Position numbers and translations under genes: made by a program. A stretch of 43,986 nt of DNA, taken from Thermodesulfatator sp. GTDB taxonomy: Bacteria; Desulfobacterota; Thermodesulfobacteria; Thermodesulfobacteriales; Thermodesulfobacteriaceae. The notes under the pieces were generated by a model. It saw only the letters and a program-made list of their open reading frames with translations. It was not told where the DNA came from and searched no databases. Below, in pieces: positions 19,054 through 28,060 of this stretch. The stretch lies in contig JAMOQE010000037.1 of the NCBI GenBank assembly GCA_027064165.1, forward strand, positions 1-43,986, in the 5' to 3' direction. Position 1 is the stretch's first letter; each line of letters begins with the position of its first letter.

Positions 19054-19839
19054 CTACTCCTTATCGGAAAGTACCTCTAATACTCTTTCCCATCTTTTTT
19101 CTAATGTAGCATCTATTACCCCAAGAGAAGTCTGAATCAATGCTCCACCTTTGCTTATTCCTTCTTCCGGAATGAGCTCTATTTTTTCTGAATTCTTGGA
19201 AAATAGATTGAGTTTCCCCTTCAATATTTCGTAGTCTTCAGGATTCACCTTGATTTTTATTTTTACTCCTTCTGCAACATAACTCAAAGCTTCTTTAATT
19301 AAATTCAAAATTGGTTCTTCGTCCAGGTGTATGGTTTTCAAAACAAGTTTTTCAGCAATTTTTTTTGCCAGAGTAAATACATGTTTATCTACATTAATTA
19401 TTGAATTTTCAGCTTCTGAAACAAGATTCTGCAGGAAAGTATCAATTTCTTTAAATTTTGCTTCATAACGGTGCTCCAGTTCTTTTTTTAATTTTTGATA
19501 TTCTTCTTGAGCGTTTTTTTGCCCTTCTTTATAGCCTTTTTGTAGTCCTTCCTGATAGCCTTTTTCTTCTCCTTCTTTCCAGCCTCTTTGGAAACCTTCT
19601 TGGTATCCTTTTTTTATCCCAGCGTTATAACCTTCTTTATAACCTTTTTCATAGCCCTCTTTCCATGCTTTCTCAAATTTGCTTTTTATTTCAGCTGCAA
19701 CTTCTCTTTCTTTTTTCTGTTTTTCTTCTTCCGTGGTTTTAAAAGCAATTTTGAATTCCTCTTTCTCTGCTGGGGAGAGATCGGCTACAAAAATAGAAAA
19801 ACGACCAATATTTTTACCTTTAAGAATTTTATTAGACAA
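19054..19839 (-). CDS. fliH: Flagellar assembly protein FliH, with long glycine-repeat segment
   Basis: FliH forms a dimeric stator-like arm that regulates FliI and tethers it to the C-ring. The 261-residue product has a charged N-terminus. It then carries an unbroken GxxxG-type segment with glycine at every fourth residue from Gly62 to Gly106 (12 glycines), mostly followed by Tyr, Phe or Trp. A coiled coil and the conserved C-terminal domain follow (KKIAEKLVLKTI; EGISKGGALIQTSLGVIDATL; RWERVLEVL). The start is TTG at 19839 with a GGAGAGGAAG site; it overlaps fliG by eight bases, implying coupled translation. Confidence 0.93.
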   Translation of the reverse strand: MSNKILKGKNIGRFSIFVADLSPAEKEEFKIAFKTTEEEKQKKEREVAAEIKSKFEKAWKEGYEKGYKEGYNAGIKKGYQEGFQRGWKEGEEKGYQEGLQKGYKEGQKNAQEEYQKLKKELEHRYEAKFKEIDTFLQNLVSEAENSIINVDKHVFTLAKKIAEKLVLKTIHLDEEPILNLIKEALSYVAEGVKIKIKVNPEDYEILKGKLNLFSKNSEKIELIPEEGISKGGALIQTSLGVIDATLEKRWERVLEVLSDKE

Positions 19840-20842
19840 ATTCTTCCTCTCCTTTGGAGAGTACTATTTTTCCTTCCTGTTCTAATTTTTTGGCGATTCT
19901 TATAATATTTTGCTGGGCCTTTTCTACTTCTGTTATTCTTACAGGCCCCATCATTTCAAGTTCTTCTTTAAGGAGGTCTGCTGCGCGTTTACTCATATTT
20001 CTGAGAAATTTCTCTCTTACTTCTTCAGAAGCACCCTTCAGGGCAAGTTTTAAGTCATCTGTAGAAATCTCTCTGAGAAGGGTCTGAATGGCAAAGTCAT
20101 CCACATTGAGAAAGTCTTCAAAAGTAAAGAGATATTTTCTGATTTCTTCAGCAAGAGAGGGATTTTCGTCTTCTATTTCAGAAAGCAATTCCTCTTCAAG
20201 ATCCCTTCCTGCATGGGAGAGGATTTCTGCTGCTTTTTCAGGTCCTCCTATTCTCTTACCCAAAGCCCCTCCTACACTCTGGAGTTCCTCTTCCAGGGCA
20301 TCACTTATTTCCTGAACAATTTCAGGATCAACTTTGTTAAGAAGAGCAATTCTAAGAAGCACCTCACTTCTTACTTTTTCAGGAAGATAGGGAATTACCT
20401 GACCTGCAAGCTCTGGTTCAAGATGTACAAGGATAATGGCAATAGTTTGTGGGTGCTCATTTGCAAGAAAGCTGGCAATTGTTTTGGGATCAAGCTTTTT
20501 AAGTTTTTTAAAGATCTCAGGCCCGATTTCTTTTTTAATTTCTTCGTAAATCTCTTTTCCTTTTTCTCCGTATGCTTTGAGAAGACTTTGTTTCAAAAAT
20601 TCTTCAGGTGAGAGAGAAAGGTCTCCCAGCATTTCTTTTGCTTCTATATTGGCTTCTTCCAGAACTTTTTTAATAGCTTCTGAAGGAATATAATCAATTT
20701 TGGCCATTTCTATACCAATACGCTTTATGTCATCCTCATCCAGATACTTATATACTTCAGAAGTAAACTCTTCTCCCATAATCATCAAAAAGATAGCAGC
20801 CTTTTGAGGGCCTGTTAGTTTCTCGGGATCAATTTTAGCCAT
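19832..20842 (-). CDS. fliG: Flagellar motor switch protein FliG
   Basis: FliG forms the top of the C-ring and contacts the stators to generate torque. The 336-residue product has the N-terminal FliF-binding domain (LTGPQKAAIFLMIMGEEF), the middle-domain EHPQTIAIILVHLEPELAGQV with its EHPQ motif, and the C-terminal torque helix region. The last includes FEDFLNVDDFAIQTLLREI with charged residues facing the stator, then LFTFED and KLEQEGKIVLS. It starts at ATG after GGCAGGATAAACC, three bases after the fliF stop. Length is normal. Confidence 0.97.
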   Translation of the reverse strand: MAKIDPEKLTGPQKAAIFLMIMGEEFTSEVYKYLDEDDIKRIGIEMAKIDYIPSEAIKKVLEEANIEAKEMLGDLSLSPEEFLKQSLLKAYGEKGKEIYEEIKKEIGPEIFKKLKKLDPKTIASFLANEHPQTIAIILVHLEPELAGQVIPYLPEKVRSEVLLRIALLNKVDPEIVQEISDALEEELQSVGGALGKRIGGPEKAAEILSHAGRDLEEELLSEIEDENPSLAEEIRKYLFTFEDFLNVDDFAIQTLLREISTDDLKLALKGASEEVREKFLRNMSKRAADLLKEELEMMGPVRITEVEKAQQNIIRIAKKLEQEGKIVLSKGEEEFV

Positions 20843-20845
20843 GGT

Positions 20846-22411
20846 TTATCCTGCCTCTGCTAAAGCTTTTTTCCTTTCTTCAAGAGATTCTTCCATTAAC
20901 CATTTCTTTACAAGCATAGCCGCCTTTTCAGGCTGGCTCTGTATAATACCAATAGCAATCTCCTGAGGTAAAACTTCTTTTTCTTCCTCTTCTGCTTCTT
21001 CCACTGGTGGTGCTTCTTCCACAGCTGCTTCTTCTACAGGAGCTGGAGCAGGAGCTAATACATTCTTTAAAATAGGCCTTACTACAAACAAGAAGAAAAG
21101 TACAATTACTAAAAACGCAAGTATAGGCTTATAAAACTTGGCTACATAGTCCATAATACCAGGTTTAGGCATCCGAGGTTTTACAAATGAAATAGCTTCA
21201 ACTTCTACTTCATCTCCCCTATCAGGATTATACCCTATAGCCCCTTTAACCAGGTCCTCTATCCATGTAATTTTTTCTGTGTCATTGGCTGGGATTACAT
21301 CCTTATCCACCAGTACTGCTACACTTATTTTTTTAATCTGTCCTGGAGAAATTTCAAGATTCTTGATCATTTTACTTACTTCGTAATTTCTGATGATGTG
21401 ATTTCTGGTGGAAACCTGGCCCTTGGTTTTGGTGCCTCCTGTGGCCTCAAACTTCTCTGCAAGAGCTCCCTTTACTCCTGCTATTCCTTCAGGACCTTTA
21501 GTGCCCTGATATTTTTTTTCCTGTTCTATCTCCTCTGACACCACTGCAGTACTCTCAGGGTCATAACTTTCCTGCATAATTTTTTCTTTATCAAAAGATA
21601 ACTCTACAGAGACCTGAGCTATTACTTTATCTTTCCCCAGAGCCTTGCCAAGCATTTCTTCTATTTTTTCTTTTAAGTTACTTTCCAGCCTTCTTTTTAA
21701 AATAAGCTGGGCGGTAGTTATATTTTGAGGCTCTTCATTTTCAAGAAATTCAAGTTTTTTACCGGTTTTAGCATCTATAATGGTAACATTACTTGGTTTG
21801 AGACCTGGAACAGCTCCGCTTACCAGATTTACAATTCCTTTTACCTGCTCTTTGGTAAGTGTATAACCCGGTTTCATAGCAATGAGTACAGAGGCCTTGG
21901 CTGGCTGCTCTTCAGAAATAAATACGCTTTCTTTTGGTAAAACGATGTGAACTCTCACAAACTTCACACCTCTTATGCCTTTTATTGTCCTGGCAAGCTC
22001 TCCCTCAAGTGCCCTTTGATAATTTACCTTTTCCTGAAACTCGGTCAGCCCCAACTTCTCCTTGTCAAAAAGCTCAAAACCAGGGCCATTTCCTCCTATA
22101 AAACCTTTGCTGGCAATTTCCATTCTTACTTCAGGCACCCTTTCCTCAGGCACATAAATACTTCCATCCTGTGTTACTTTATAGGGAATTTTGTGAGACT
22201 TAAGATATTGCACAATTTCTCCACTAACGTCTGGTTCAAGCCCACTGTAAAGAAGCCCCCACTCAGTCCTTGTCATAAGAAAGATAGTAATAATAAGGGC
22301 AAGAGTTAAACCAATACTTCCACTTAAAAGGAGTATCTTTTGTTTTTTACTGAGCTTTCCCCAAAATTCCTTTAGTTGAGTTCCCAGCTCTTTGAGCTTG
22401 AGTGGAGGCAT
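20846..22411 (-). CDS. fliF: Flagellar MS-ring protein FliF
   Basis: FliF builds the membrane-embedded MS ring on which the rotor and export gate assemble. The 521-residue product has a first membrane helix at about 26-46 (LLLSGSIGLTLALIITIFLM). Periplasmic ring-building domains follow, with VYFY-like conserved blocks such as FELFDKEKLGLTEFQEKVNYQRALEGEL, EGIRGV-type sequence (IKGIRGVKFVRVHIVLP) and FLENEEPQ. A second helix lies near 430-450, with an acidic C-terminal tail that would bind FliG. GGGGAGTAAAAA precedes the ATG. The following gene is fliG. Confidence 0.97.
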   Translation of the reverse strand: MPPLKLKELGTQLKEFWGKLSKKQKILLLSGSIGLTLALIITIFLMTRTEWGLLYSGLEPDVSGEIVQYLKSHKIPYKVTQDGSIYVPEERVPEVRMEIASKGFIGGNGPGFELFDKEKLGLTEFQEKVNYQRALEGELARTIKGIRGVKFVRVHIVLPKESVFISEEQPAKASVLIAMKPGYTLTKEQVKGIVNLVSGAVPGLKPSNVTIIDAKTGKKLEFLENEEPQNITTAQLILKRRLESNLKEKIEEMLGKALGKDKVIAQVSVELSFDKEKIMQESYDPESTAVVSEEIEQEKKYQGTKGPEGIAGVKGALAEKFEATGGTKTKGQVSTRNHIIRNYEVSKMIKNLEISPGQIKKISVAVLVDKDVIPANDTEKITWIEDLVKGAIGYNPDRGDEVEVEAISFVKPRMPKPGIMDYVAKFYKPILAFLVIVLFFLFVVRPILKNVLAPAPAPVEEAAVEEAPPVEEAEEEEKEVLPQEIAIGIIQSQPEKAAMLVKKWLMEESLEERKKALAEAG

Positions 22412-22428
22412 TTTTTACTCCCCTTTGC

Positions 22429-22719
22429 TTAAATCTGCATCCTCATAATTTCCTGATAGGCATCAATAATTTTGTTTCTTACCCTTATGAGTAATTTTAA
22501 TTCTGCATCTGCTTTAGTCATGGTAATAGCAAGTTCAGAAAGATCCACATTTTCTCCTTTTGCCAAAGCATCAAGCATTGCCTGTGCCTTTTTTTGCTCC
22601 TGGTCCACTTCCTTTACTTTACTTAAAATTAAGCTTCCAAAACTTGAATTTTTTTGGGTTTGAGAAGTATTGTCGTATTTAAAATAGGTTTTGTTAAAAA
22701 GGGCAGGATTTATTTTCAT
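22429..22719 (-). CDS. fliE: Flagellar hook-basal body complex protein FliE
   Basis: FliE joins the MS ring to the proximal rod and is among the first exported proteins. The 96-residue product has the C-terminal signature: EVDQEQKKAQAMLDALAKGE, then LSELAITMTKADAELKLLIRVRNKIIDAYQEIMRMQI, close to the family end. It starts at ATG with AGGAGGTAAAAC. It sits between flgC and fliF, the common order in proximal-rod operons. Confidence 0.95.
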   Translation of the reverse strand: MKINPALFNKTYFKYDNTSQTQKNSSFGSLILSKVKEVDQEQKKAQAMLDALAKGENVDLSELAITMTKADAELKLLIRVRNKIIDAYQEIMRMQI

Positions 22720-22742
22720 GTTTTACCTCCTCTTTATACTCT

Positions 22743-23156
22743 CTATGTCCGTAGCAGGTCAATGGTCCGATTTACCATACTTTTTGTGCTTGAAAGCACA
22801 GTAAGGTTTGCTTCGTAGGCCCTACCAGCAGAAAGCAGCTCCACCATCTCCGTGATAATATCTACATTGGGATACTTTACTATTCCCCGCTTATCCGCAT
22901 CAGGGTGGCCGGGATCGTATACTTCTTTAAAAGGAGCAGGGTCATCTACAATAGCCGCTACTTCAACTTTTTTCAAAAAAGGTTCTTTTTCAGAGAGGGG
23001 CACAGCCCTTACCACCACATCCTTTGCCCTATAAGGGCCTCCTTCTGCAGTCCTGGTAACATCGGCATTGGCAATATTAGTGGCTGCGACATTAAGCCTT
23101 AATTTTTGTACCTGCAGCCCGCTTCCTGCAATCTTGGTTGCCGTAAGAAGATTCAT
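22743..23156 (-). CDS. flgC: Flagellar basal-body rod protein FlgC
   Basis: A proximal rod subunit. The 137-residue product starts LTATKIAGSGLQVQKLRLNVAATNIANADVT, the conserved rod-protein N-terminal helix with NxAN. It has the FlgC-type EVYDPGHPDADKRGIVKYPNVDIITEMVEL segment and ends in the helix VLSSTKSMVNRTIDLLRT. AGGAGGTAAATAGCC precedes the ATG. It is two bases downstream of flgB. Confidence 0.97.
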   Translation of the reverse strand: MNLLTATKIAGSGLQVQKLRLNVAATNIANADVTRTAEGGPYRAKDVVVRAVPLSEKEPFLKKVEVAAIVDDPAPFKEVYDPGHPDADKRGIVKYPNVDIITEMVELLSAGRAYEANLTVLSSTKSMVNRTIDLLRT

Positions 23157-23158
23157 GG

Positions 23159-23629
23159 CTATTTACCTCCTTCTGTAATTGCCTGGTTAAGCATTTGAAG
23201 CTCTTTGGAAAGTGCCTGCAAAGTTGCTTCGTAAAGCATCTGGTTTTGGGTAAGATCTACCATCTCTTCCTCAAGAGAAACATTGTTTGGTGTACCAAGA
23301 GTTTGGGATTCATAAGCTTTTATCAGTTTTTCAATTTTTTTATGCCGGGAACTTTTCACCGGATTTGAGATGTGTCTGGTGGAAGTGGTTTTGAGGGAAA
23401 GCGGAGGTGTAGTATTTTTAATGTGTCTGAGAGAAGAGGTTTTAAGAGGAAGATGAGTTTTTTGCTGGTTTAAATAGGCTTCCATTACCTTTTGAAATGG
23501 AATGTCCTTTCTTCTATATCCAGGAGTATCTACATTGGCTATATTTGAGGCAAGGAGATTGTGTTTATAACTTCTAACTTTAAGAGCAGTGCCAACCAGC
23601 CTGAGTGTTTTCTCAAGTGCCCCAAACAT
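23159..23629 (-). CDS. flgB: Flagellar basal-body rod protein FlgB
   Basis: A proximal rod subunit. The 156-residue product opens with the rod signature (ALKVRSYKHNLLASNIANVDTPGYRRKDIPF) and ends with QNQMLYEATLQALSKELQMLNQAI. Between them, residues about 54-105 hold a Thr/Ser/His/Lys-rich stretch in which the pattern LPLKTSSLRHI and LSLKTTSTRHI occurs twice, a small internal repeat. That makes it slightly longer than typical FlgB. The start overlaps the end region of the upstream activator gene, one base apart. Confidence 0.95.
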   Translation of the reverse strand: MFGALEKTLRLVGTALKVRSYKHNLLASNIANVDTPGYRRKDIPFQKVMEAYLNQQKTHLPLKTSSLRHIKNTTPPLSLKTTSTRHISNPVKSSRHKKIEKLIKAYESQTLGTPNNVSLEEEMVDLTQNQMLYEATLQALSKELQMLNQAITEGGK

Positions 23630-23630
23630 G

Positions 23631-24986
23631 TTATACCTCCTCTGGAAGTAAGCCCTGTTCTCTGTAAAGCTTAAGTTTATTTCTAAGTGTTCTTACCGTT
23701 ATGCCCAAAAGTTCTGCTGCCTTTGTCTTATTTCCTTGGCAGGCTTTTAAAGCTTTCAAAATAGCCTCCCTTTCCAGCACTTCAAGAGGCTTAATTTCAC
23801 TTTCTATAAAATTTGAATCAAAATCTGTGCCAGAACTTTCGCAAGAAGGTTCATCAAAGGAAAAAGGGTCTGTTAAATCTTTTACCGAAATAAATTCCTC
23901 CTGACAGGTAAGAACAGCTCTTTCTATCATATTTTTTAATTCTCTTACATTTCCAGGGAAGTTGTAATTTAAAAGAAATTTTTTTGCTTCTTCTGTAAAC
24001 CCTTTTATTTTTTTGTGATAGGCATGGGAAAATCTTTCCAGAAAGTGTTTTGCCAGAAATTCAATATCTTCTTTTCTTTCTCTTAGTGGTGGAATTTTGA
24101 CAGTAATGACATTTATTCTATAATACAGGTCTGCCCGGAAGCGCCCTTCTTTTACCTCTTTTTCTATGTTTCTATTTGTGGTGGAAATAATTCTAACATC
24201 TACTTTTATAGGATGATACCCACCGAGCCTATCTACTTCTCCTTCCTGAAGTACACGCAGTAGCTTGCTTTGCAGATTGGGATGCATTTCTGTGATTTCG
24301 TCAAGAAGTAGAGTGCCACCGTCAGCTATTTCTATTTTACCTTTTTTTTGATAGGTAGCCCCTGAAAAGGCCCCTTTTTCATAACCAAAGAGCTCGGATT
24401 CAAGTAAACTTTCTGGAAGAGCAGCGCAGTTTATAGCTACAAAAGGCCCATTTTTTCTGGGACTATGTTTATGAATAAACCTTGAAAGTAGCTCCTTACC
24501 GGTACCAGATTCTCCTACCAGTAGTACTGGCACATTACTTTGAGCAACACCCTTGAGTTTTTCTAAAATTTTCAGAAGCTTGGGATTTCTTGTCAGAAAT
24601 GTGTCTTCCTCCCAAAAGATGCGTTTTTCCTCAAGGGCAAAAAGTACTGTCTTTTCAAGAAGATCAAGAGGGGTAGATAGAAGTTTAAAATCAAAGGCAC
24701 CGCGTTTGATAAAATATACAGCACTCTCAACCGAAGATTCTTCGGCCAGTACAATAAAATTAAATGTACTTTCCTTTTTAACTTTTTCTATTTTCTCTAA
24801 AAATTTGGGAGCCTTGTCTTCGCCTGGCTTTAACTGATAAACCAGCACATCGCACTTTTTGAGCTCTTCTTTTTTTAAGTCTTCAAGGCCAGGATGATAA
24901 CAAACTGCAAGCCCTCGTTCTTTAAGTGCATCACGCAGGAGTTTAACTTCTGTTGCCTCTCCTATTATCAGAATGTTTCCTTTCAT
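23631..24986 (-). CDS. Sigma-54-dependent regulator with degenerate receiver (FlrC/FlgR-like)
   Basis: An activator of sigma-54 RNA polymerase. Residues 1-120 look like a receiver domain, but where the phosphorylated Asp is expected the sequence reads VLVYQLKPG (Tyr50/Gln51). The AAA+ domain has Walker A GESGTGKE (158-165), the sigma-54-contacting loop GAFSGA (205-210, usually GAFTGA), Walker B GGTLLLDEI (223-231) and RADLYYRINV. A Fis-type helix-turn-helix ends the protein (GNKTKAAELLGITVRTLRNKL). Its place directly before flgB suggests it controls flagellar genes, as FlrC/FlgR do elsewhere. No cognate histidine kinase is visible. Confidence 0.88.
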   Translation of the reverse strand: MKGNILIIGEATEVKLLRDALKERGLAVCYHPGLEDLKKEELKKCDVLVYQLKPGEDKAPKFLEKIEKVKKESTFNFIVLAEESSVESAVYFIKRGAFDFKLLSTPLDLLEKTVLFALEEKRIFWEEDTFLTRNPKLLKILEKLKGVAQSNVPVLLVGESGTGKELLSRFIHKHSPRKNGPFVAINCAALPESLLESELFGYEKGAFSGATYQKKGKIEIADGGTLLLDEITEMHPNLQSKLLRVLQEGEVDRLGGYHPIKVDVRIISTTNRNIEKEVKEGRFRADLYYRINVITVKIPPLRERKEDIEFLAKHFLERFSHAYHKKIKGFTEEAKKFLLNYNFPGNVRELKNMIERAVLTCQEEFISVKDLTDPFSFDEPSCESSGTDFDSNFIESEIKPLEVLEREAILKALKACQGNKTKAAELLGITVRTLRNKLKLYREQGLLPEEV

Positions 24987-24990
24987 TTTG

Positions 24991-27006
24991 CTAAAACACC
25001 AGTTTCTGAGCTTCTTTCAGAAATTTTTTAAATTTTTCGTAATTTCTGGCAACTATATTTTCATACTCGTTTCCAGCAGAAGAAATTTCCTGCCAGAGCT
25101 GATTGGCCTGTTTTATCCTTCCAGTTTTTTCATAAAAGTACGCGCCCAGCCACTTTATTTTGAAATTTTTGGGATAAAGCTTTTCTGCGACTTTTAAAGT
25201 CTTTTCAAAGACAACAGGATCTTTTGAAAAGCTACAGGCAAGAAGTAAAATAAAGTCCTCAGGTGTGGGATTAAACCCCTTGGTTAAGGTATAAGAAAGG
25301 GCTTTTTCGTACTCTCCCCTTTTGAGTGCCCAATTTCTGAATGTTTTGAGAAGTTTTTCTTTATAAGCAAGGTCAAGCTCGGAGTTTAAGGCCTTTTTAA
25401 GCCAGATATCTGCATCCTGGTTCCCTTTTTCCACCTCAAAGAGCGCTTTTAAATAGCAATACCAGGGAGAGTTACCCAGTACTTTTCCATAGTTCTTCTC
25501 AAGTTCTGAAAAAAGCAAAGTGGCTATATTTTTTTCTCCTTCATCTATTGCAATTACGCCAAGATAAAGCAAGGTTTTGGCCATAATCTTTTTAGGAGGC
25601 TTGTGTTCGTATGCTTTTATAAAATAATAAGTGGAAGCAAGACGAAAATGATATTTCCAGTGTATTTTTCCTATAAAGAAAAACACATTTCCACAGTCTG
25701 CTTTTTCCAGAAATATCTGTTTCTTTTTAAAAAGATTGAGCATCTTTGTTAACGCTTCTTTATTATAAAAATTTTTTAAAATAGAATAGGTGGCTTTACA
25801 ATAATAAACTTTTGCTTTTCTGGCATAAGGACTTTTGGGGTGGCGAACGAAATACTCTACAGAAGTTTCCAGAAAAGACTTTTTACTTCTCACAAATTTC
25901 GCTACATCTTTGGCTGGAAGTTTTTGGTAAAAATCCCGTAAGATATAATAATTTGCCAGAGCATAATATTTTTCTACTTTTTTATTATAAGGACTTTTGG
26001 GATACCGAGAGAGGAACTCAGAAGCCACCTTTTTGACCTTCCTCCACTTTTTGTATTGAAAAAAGAGCTTAACTTCAAAAAAATGAGCATCTTGCGTGAT
26101 TTTTTCCTGAGGATATTTCTTTTTCAATACTCTTATGTAAAACAATAAGTCATCAATCATCTGTTGAGGAATAAGTTCTTTAATTTTTATCCTTTGATAT
26201 GCTATTTGATAAAGCCTAAATTTTGCAAAGGTAGCTTCTTTCTTGCTCTCCCATTCAGTAATGATAAGCTCATAAAGGGTGTTTGCCTTTTCAATCTGTC
26301 CGGCTTTGAAGAAGGCATCAGCTATTTTAAAAAGTAATCCACTTCCTTTTTTATAATTTCCATAGATATTTAGCCAGATAAAGGCTTCCTGAAGGGCCTG
26401 GTTCAAATTTTTTTGTTTGAGTAGATACATTATTCTTACTTGATAAATTTCATCCAGCATACTTTTGACTACTTCAGGAGACCTACCTGCTAACTTTTTT
26501 ATTTCAGTTTTACCTAAGTAATAAAGTATGACCTTAACTTCATTTTGGAATGCTTTAGCACAGAATGTCTTATTTAAGGCTTTAATTTCCTGAAGGGCCT
26601 TTTTGGTTTTTCCCATAATTGCCAGGGCTTCAATTTTTACCAGCCTTGCCCGGCAGCAAACTTCTGTGTTAAGGTGAAGAGAAAGGATTTTATCTGCAAA
26701 TTTGATAGCCTTTTGAGGCTCTCCCATGTATAAAAAACTTCTTGCTATCATCAAATTTTCTTCAGAATTTAAAGGCAAAAAAGGTGGAAGTTGTTGATAC
26801 ACTTCAACAACTTTTTCATAATCCCCCTTTTGATAATACGTCTGCATAAGAGAAAAGATTTGGTTTAGTTTCTCTTCCAGGGTTCCATTTACAAGAAGGC
26901 CGAGATAATTTAACTTTTGAGATTTGGCTGAACAAGGGATGTTAAATAAAAAAAGCGAAAAAAGTAATATCAATCCCTGTTTTAGAGCCAAACATAGCCC
27001 TTTCAT
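24991..27006 (-). CDS. Secreted tetratricopeptide-repeat protein
   Basis: I start at ATG 27006, which gives a clear signal peptide (MKGLCLALKQGLILLFSLFL, probable cleavage after IPCSA). An in-frame TTG at 27024 would add six residues. The 671-residue product is helical with TPR-like pairs, for example YYQKGDYEKVVEVYQQLPPF, RSFLYMGEPQKAIKFADKIL, and ADAFFKAGQIEKANTLYELI. It also has two similar blocks containing FVRHPKSPYARKAKVYY and FLSRYPKSPYNKKVEKYY. Its localisation would be periplasmic. It lies inside the flagellar operon between two sigma-54 activators with gaps of only 4 bases on the shorter side. No specific function is recognised; a role in motor assembly or outer-membrane steps is only a guess. 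Confidence 0.75.
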   Translation of the reverse strand: MKGLCLALKQGLILLFSLFLFNIPCSAKSQKLNYLGLLVNGTLEEKLNQIFSLMQTYYQKGDYEKVVEVYQQLPPFLPLNSEENLMIARSFLYMGEPQKAIKFADKILSLHLNTEVCCRARLVKIEALAIMGKTKKALQEIKALNKTFCAKAFQNEVKVILYYLGKTEIKKLAGRSPEVVKSMLDEIYQVRIMYLLKQKNLNQALQEAFIWLNIYGNYKKGSGLLFKIADAFFKAGQIEKANTLYELIITEWESKKEATFAKFRLYQIAYQRIKIKELIPQQMIDDLLFYIRVLKKKYPQEKITQDAHFFEVKLFFQYKKWRKVKKVASEFLSRYPKSPYNKKVEKYYALANYYILRDFYQKLPAKDVAKFVRSKKSFLETSVEYFVRHPKSPYARKAKVYYCKATYSILKNFYNKEALTKMLNLFKKKQIFLEKADCGNVFFFIGKIHWKYHFRLASTYYFIKAYEHKPPKKIMAKTLLYLGVIAIDEGEKNIATLLFSELEKNYGKVLGNSPWYCYLKALFEVEKGNQDADIWLKKALNSELDLAYKEKLLKTFRNWALKRGEYEKALSYTLTKGFNPTPEDFILLLACSFSKDPVVFEKTLKVAEKLYPKNFKIKWLGAYFYEKTGRIKQANQLWQEISSAGNEYENIVARNYEKFKKFLKEAQKLVF

Positions 27007-27027
27007 ACACTTTAAAGAAAGCAATTT

Positions 27028-28020
27028 TTATGCCAATCTATACTTTTTGAGCTTTTCCAGGAAAGTGGTACGGTTAAGTCCAAGGAGCCTGGCTGCTTTA
27101 CTTTTAACCCCTCCTGTAAGCTCAAGGGCCTTTTTTAGATAGAACACTTCCACATCTTTTAGAATCTGAGGCAGGTTTATTCCGGTTTCTGTTAAGTGAG
27201 GTAGGTGTATTCCCTGAGATATCAGAAGCTCTTTCTGGTAAGATTCCTTTTTAGCAAGAAAATTTTCTTGCAATGGCCCTAAATTTAAGTCTTCAGGAGA
27301 AATTTCCTCGGAGTCACAGAGAATTACAATTCGTTCTATAAAATTTTCAAGTTCTCTTATATTCCCTGGCCAGTTGTATTCTGTGAGCATTTTTATGGTA
27401 TCAGGATGAAGTTTTTTTTCAGGGATTCCCTCCCGAGCACAGATTTTTTTTATAAAAAATTCTGCTAACAAGGGTATGTCTTCTTTTCTTTCCCTGAGAG
27501 GAGGCAATTTTAGAGGAATTACATTTAATCTGAAGTACAAATCTTCTCTAAACCTTCCTTCCTGGACTTCCTTCTTTAAATCTTTATTGGTAGCAGCGAG
27601 TATTCTTACATCAATCTTTACTGGCTTTTCACTTCCCAATCTTTCTACCTGGCGTTCCTGCAGGACTCTCAATAACTTGGCCTGTAATTTAAGGCTAAGG
27701 TCTCCTATTTCGTCAAGAAAGATGGTACCACCTTCAGCAAGTTCAAATTTACCGGGTTTGCTTTTTACTGCACCTGTGAAAGCACCTTTTTCAAATCCAA
27801 AAAGTTCTGCTTCAAGCAGATCTTCTGGAATGGCAGCACAGTTTACAGCTATAAATGGACCTTTTCTTTTACTACAGAAGTGAATATATTTGGCGAGTAC
27901 TTCTTTTCCTGTGCCTGATTCCCCTAAAATTAAAACAGTGCTATAAGAAGGAGCAACTTTCTTTGCAAGCAGGAAAATTTCTCTTACTAATTTGTTTCGG
28001 CTCTCTATAAGATACTTCAT
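27028..28020 (-). CDS. Sigma-54-dependent activator without receiver domain (FleQ/FlrA-like)
   Basis: The 330-residue product begins almost directly with the AAA+ domain: Walker A GESGTGKE (33-40), GAFTGA (79-84) intact, Walker [10 protein letters not shown] (97-105), and [24 protein letters not shown] (in the sensor/arginine finger region). It ends with a Fis-type helix-turn-helix ([21 protein letters not shown]). With no input domain, its activity must be set by abundance or by partner proteins. As first gene of the flagellar operon it is the likely master regulator, though it has no FleQ-type N-terminal domain. The ATG lies 10 bases from its -10 box. Confidence 0.85.
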   Translation of the reverse strand: MKYLIESRNKLVREIFLLAKKVAPSYSTVLILGESGTGKEVLAKYIHFCSKRKGPFIAVNCAAIPEDLLEAELFGFEKGAFTGAVKSKPGKFELAEGGTIFLDEIGDLSLKLQAKLLRVLQERQVERLGSEKPVKIDVRILAATNKDLKKEVQEGRFREDLYFRLNVIPLKLPPLRERKEDIPLLAEFFIKKICAREGIPEKKLHPDTIKMLTEYNWPGNIRELENFIERIVILCDSEEISPEDLNLGPLQENFLAKKESYQKELLISQGIHLPHLTETGINLPQILKDVEVFYLKKALELTGGVKSKAARLLGLNRTTFLEKLKKYRLA

Positions 28021-28030
28021 TTCAGCCGTT

Positions 28031-28060
28031 ATTATATCACATTTTTGACTAAAATGTCAA
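28031..28060 (-). promoter_or_regulatory. Promoter of the flagellar operon with overlapping inverted repeat
   Basis: On the minus strand TTGACA (28060-28055) and TATAAT (28036-28031) are separated by 18 bases, both perfect. The predicted start point is only about four bases before the ATG at 28020. TTTGAC-ATTTTA-GTCAAA is an inverted repeat overlapping the -35 box and could be an operator. No sigma-54 or sigma-28 promoter is evident here. Confidence 0.8.

Noticed and set aside
16763-28020. Sigma-54 (-24/-12) promoters within the flagellar operon
   Set aside because: No TGGCAC-N5-TTGC-like pair was convincing in the short intergenic gaps; a weight-matrix scan would settle this.
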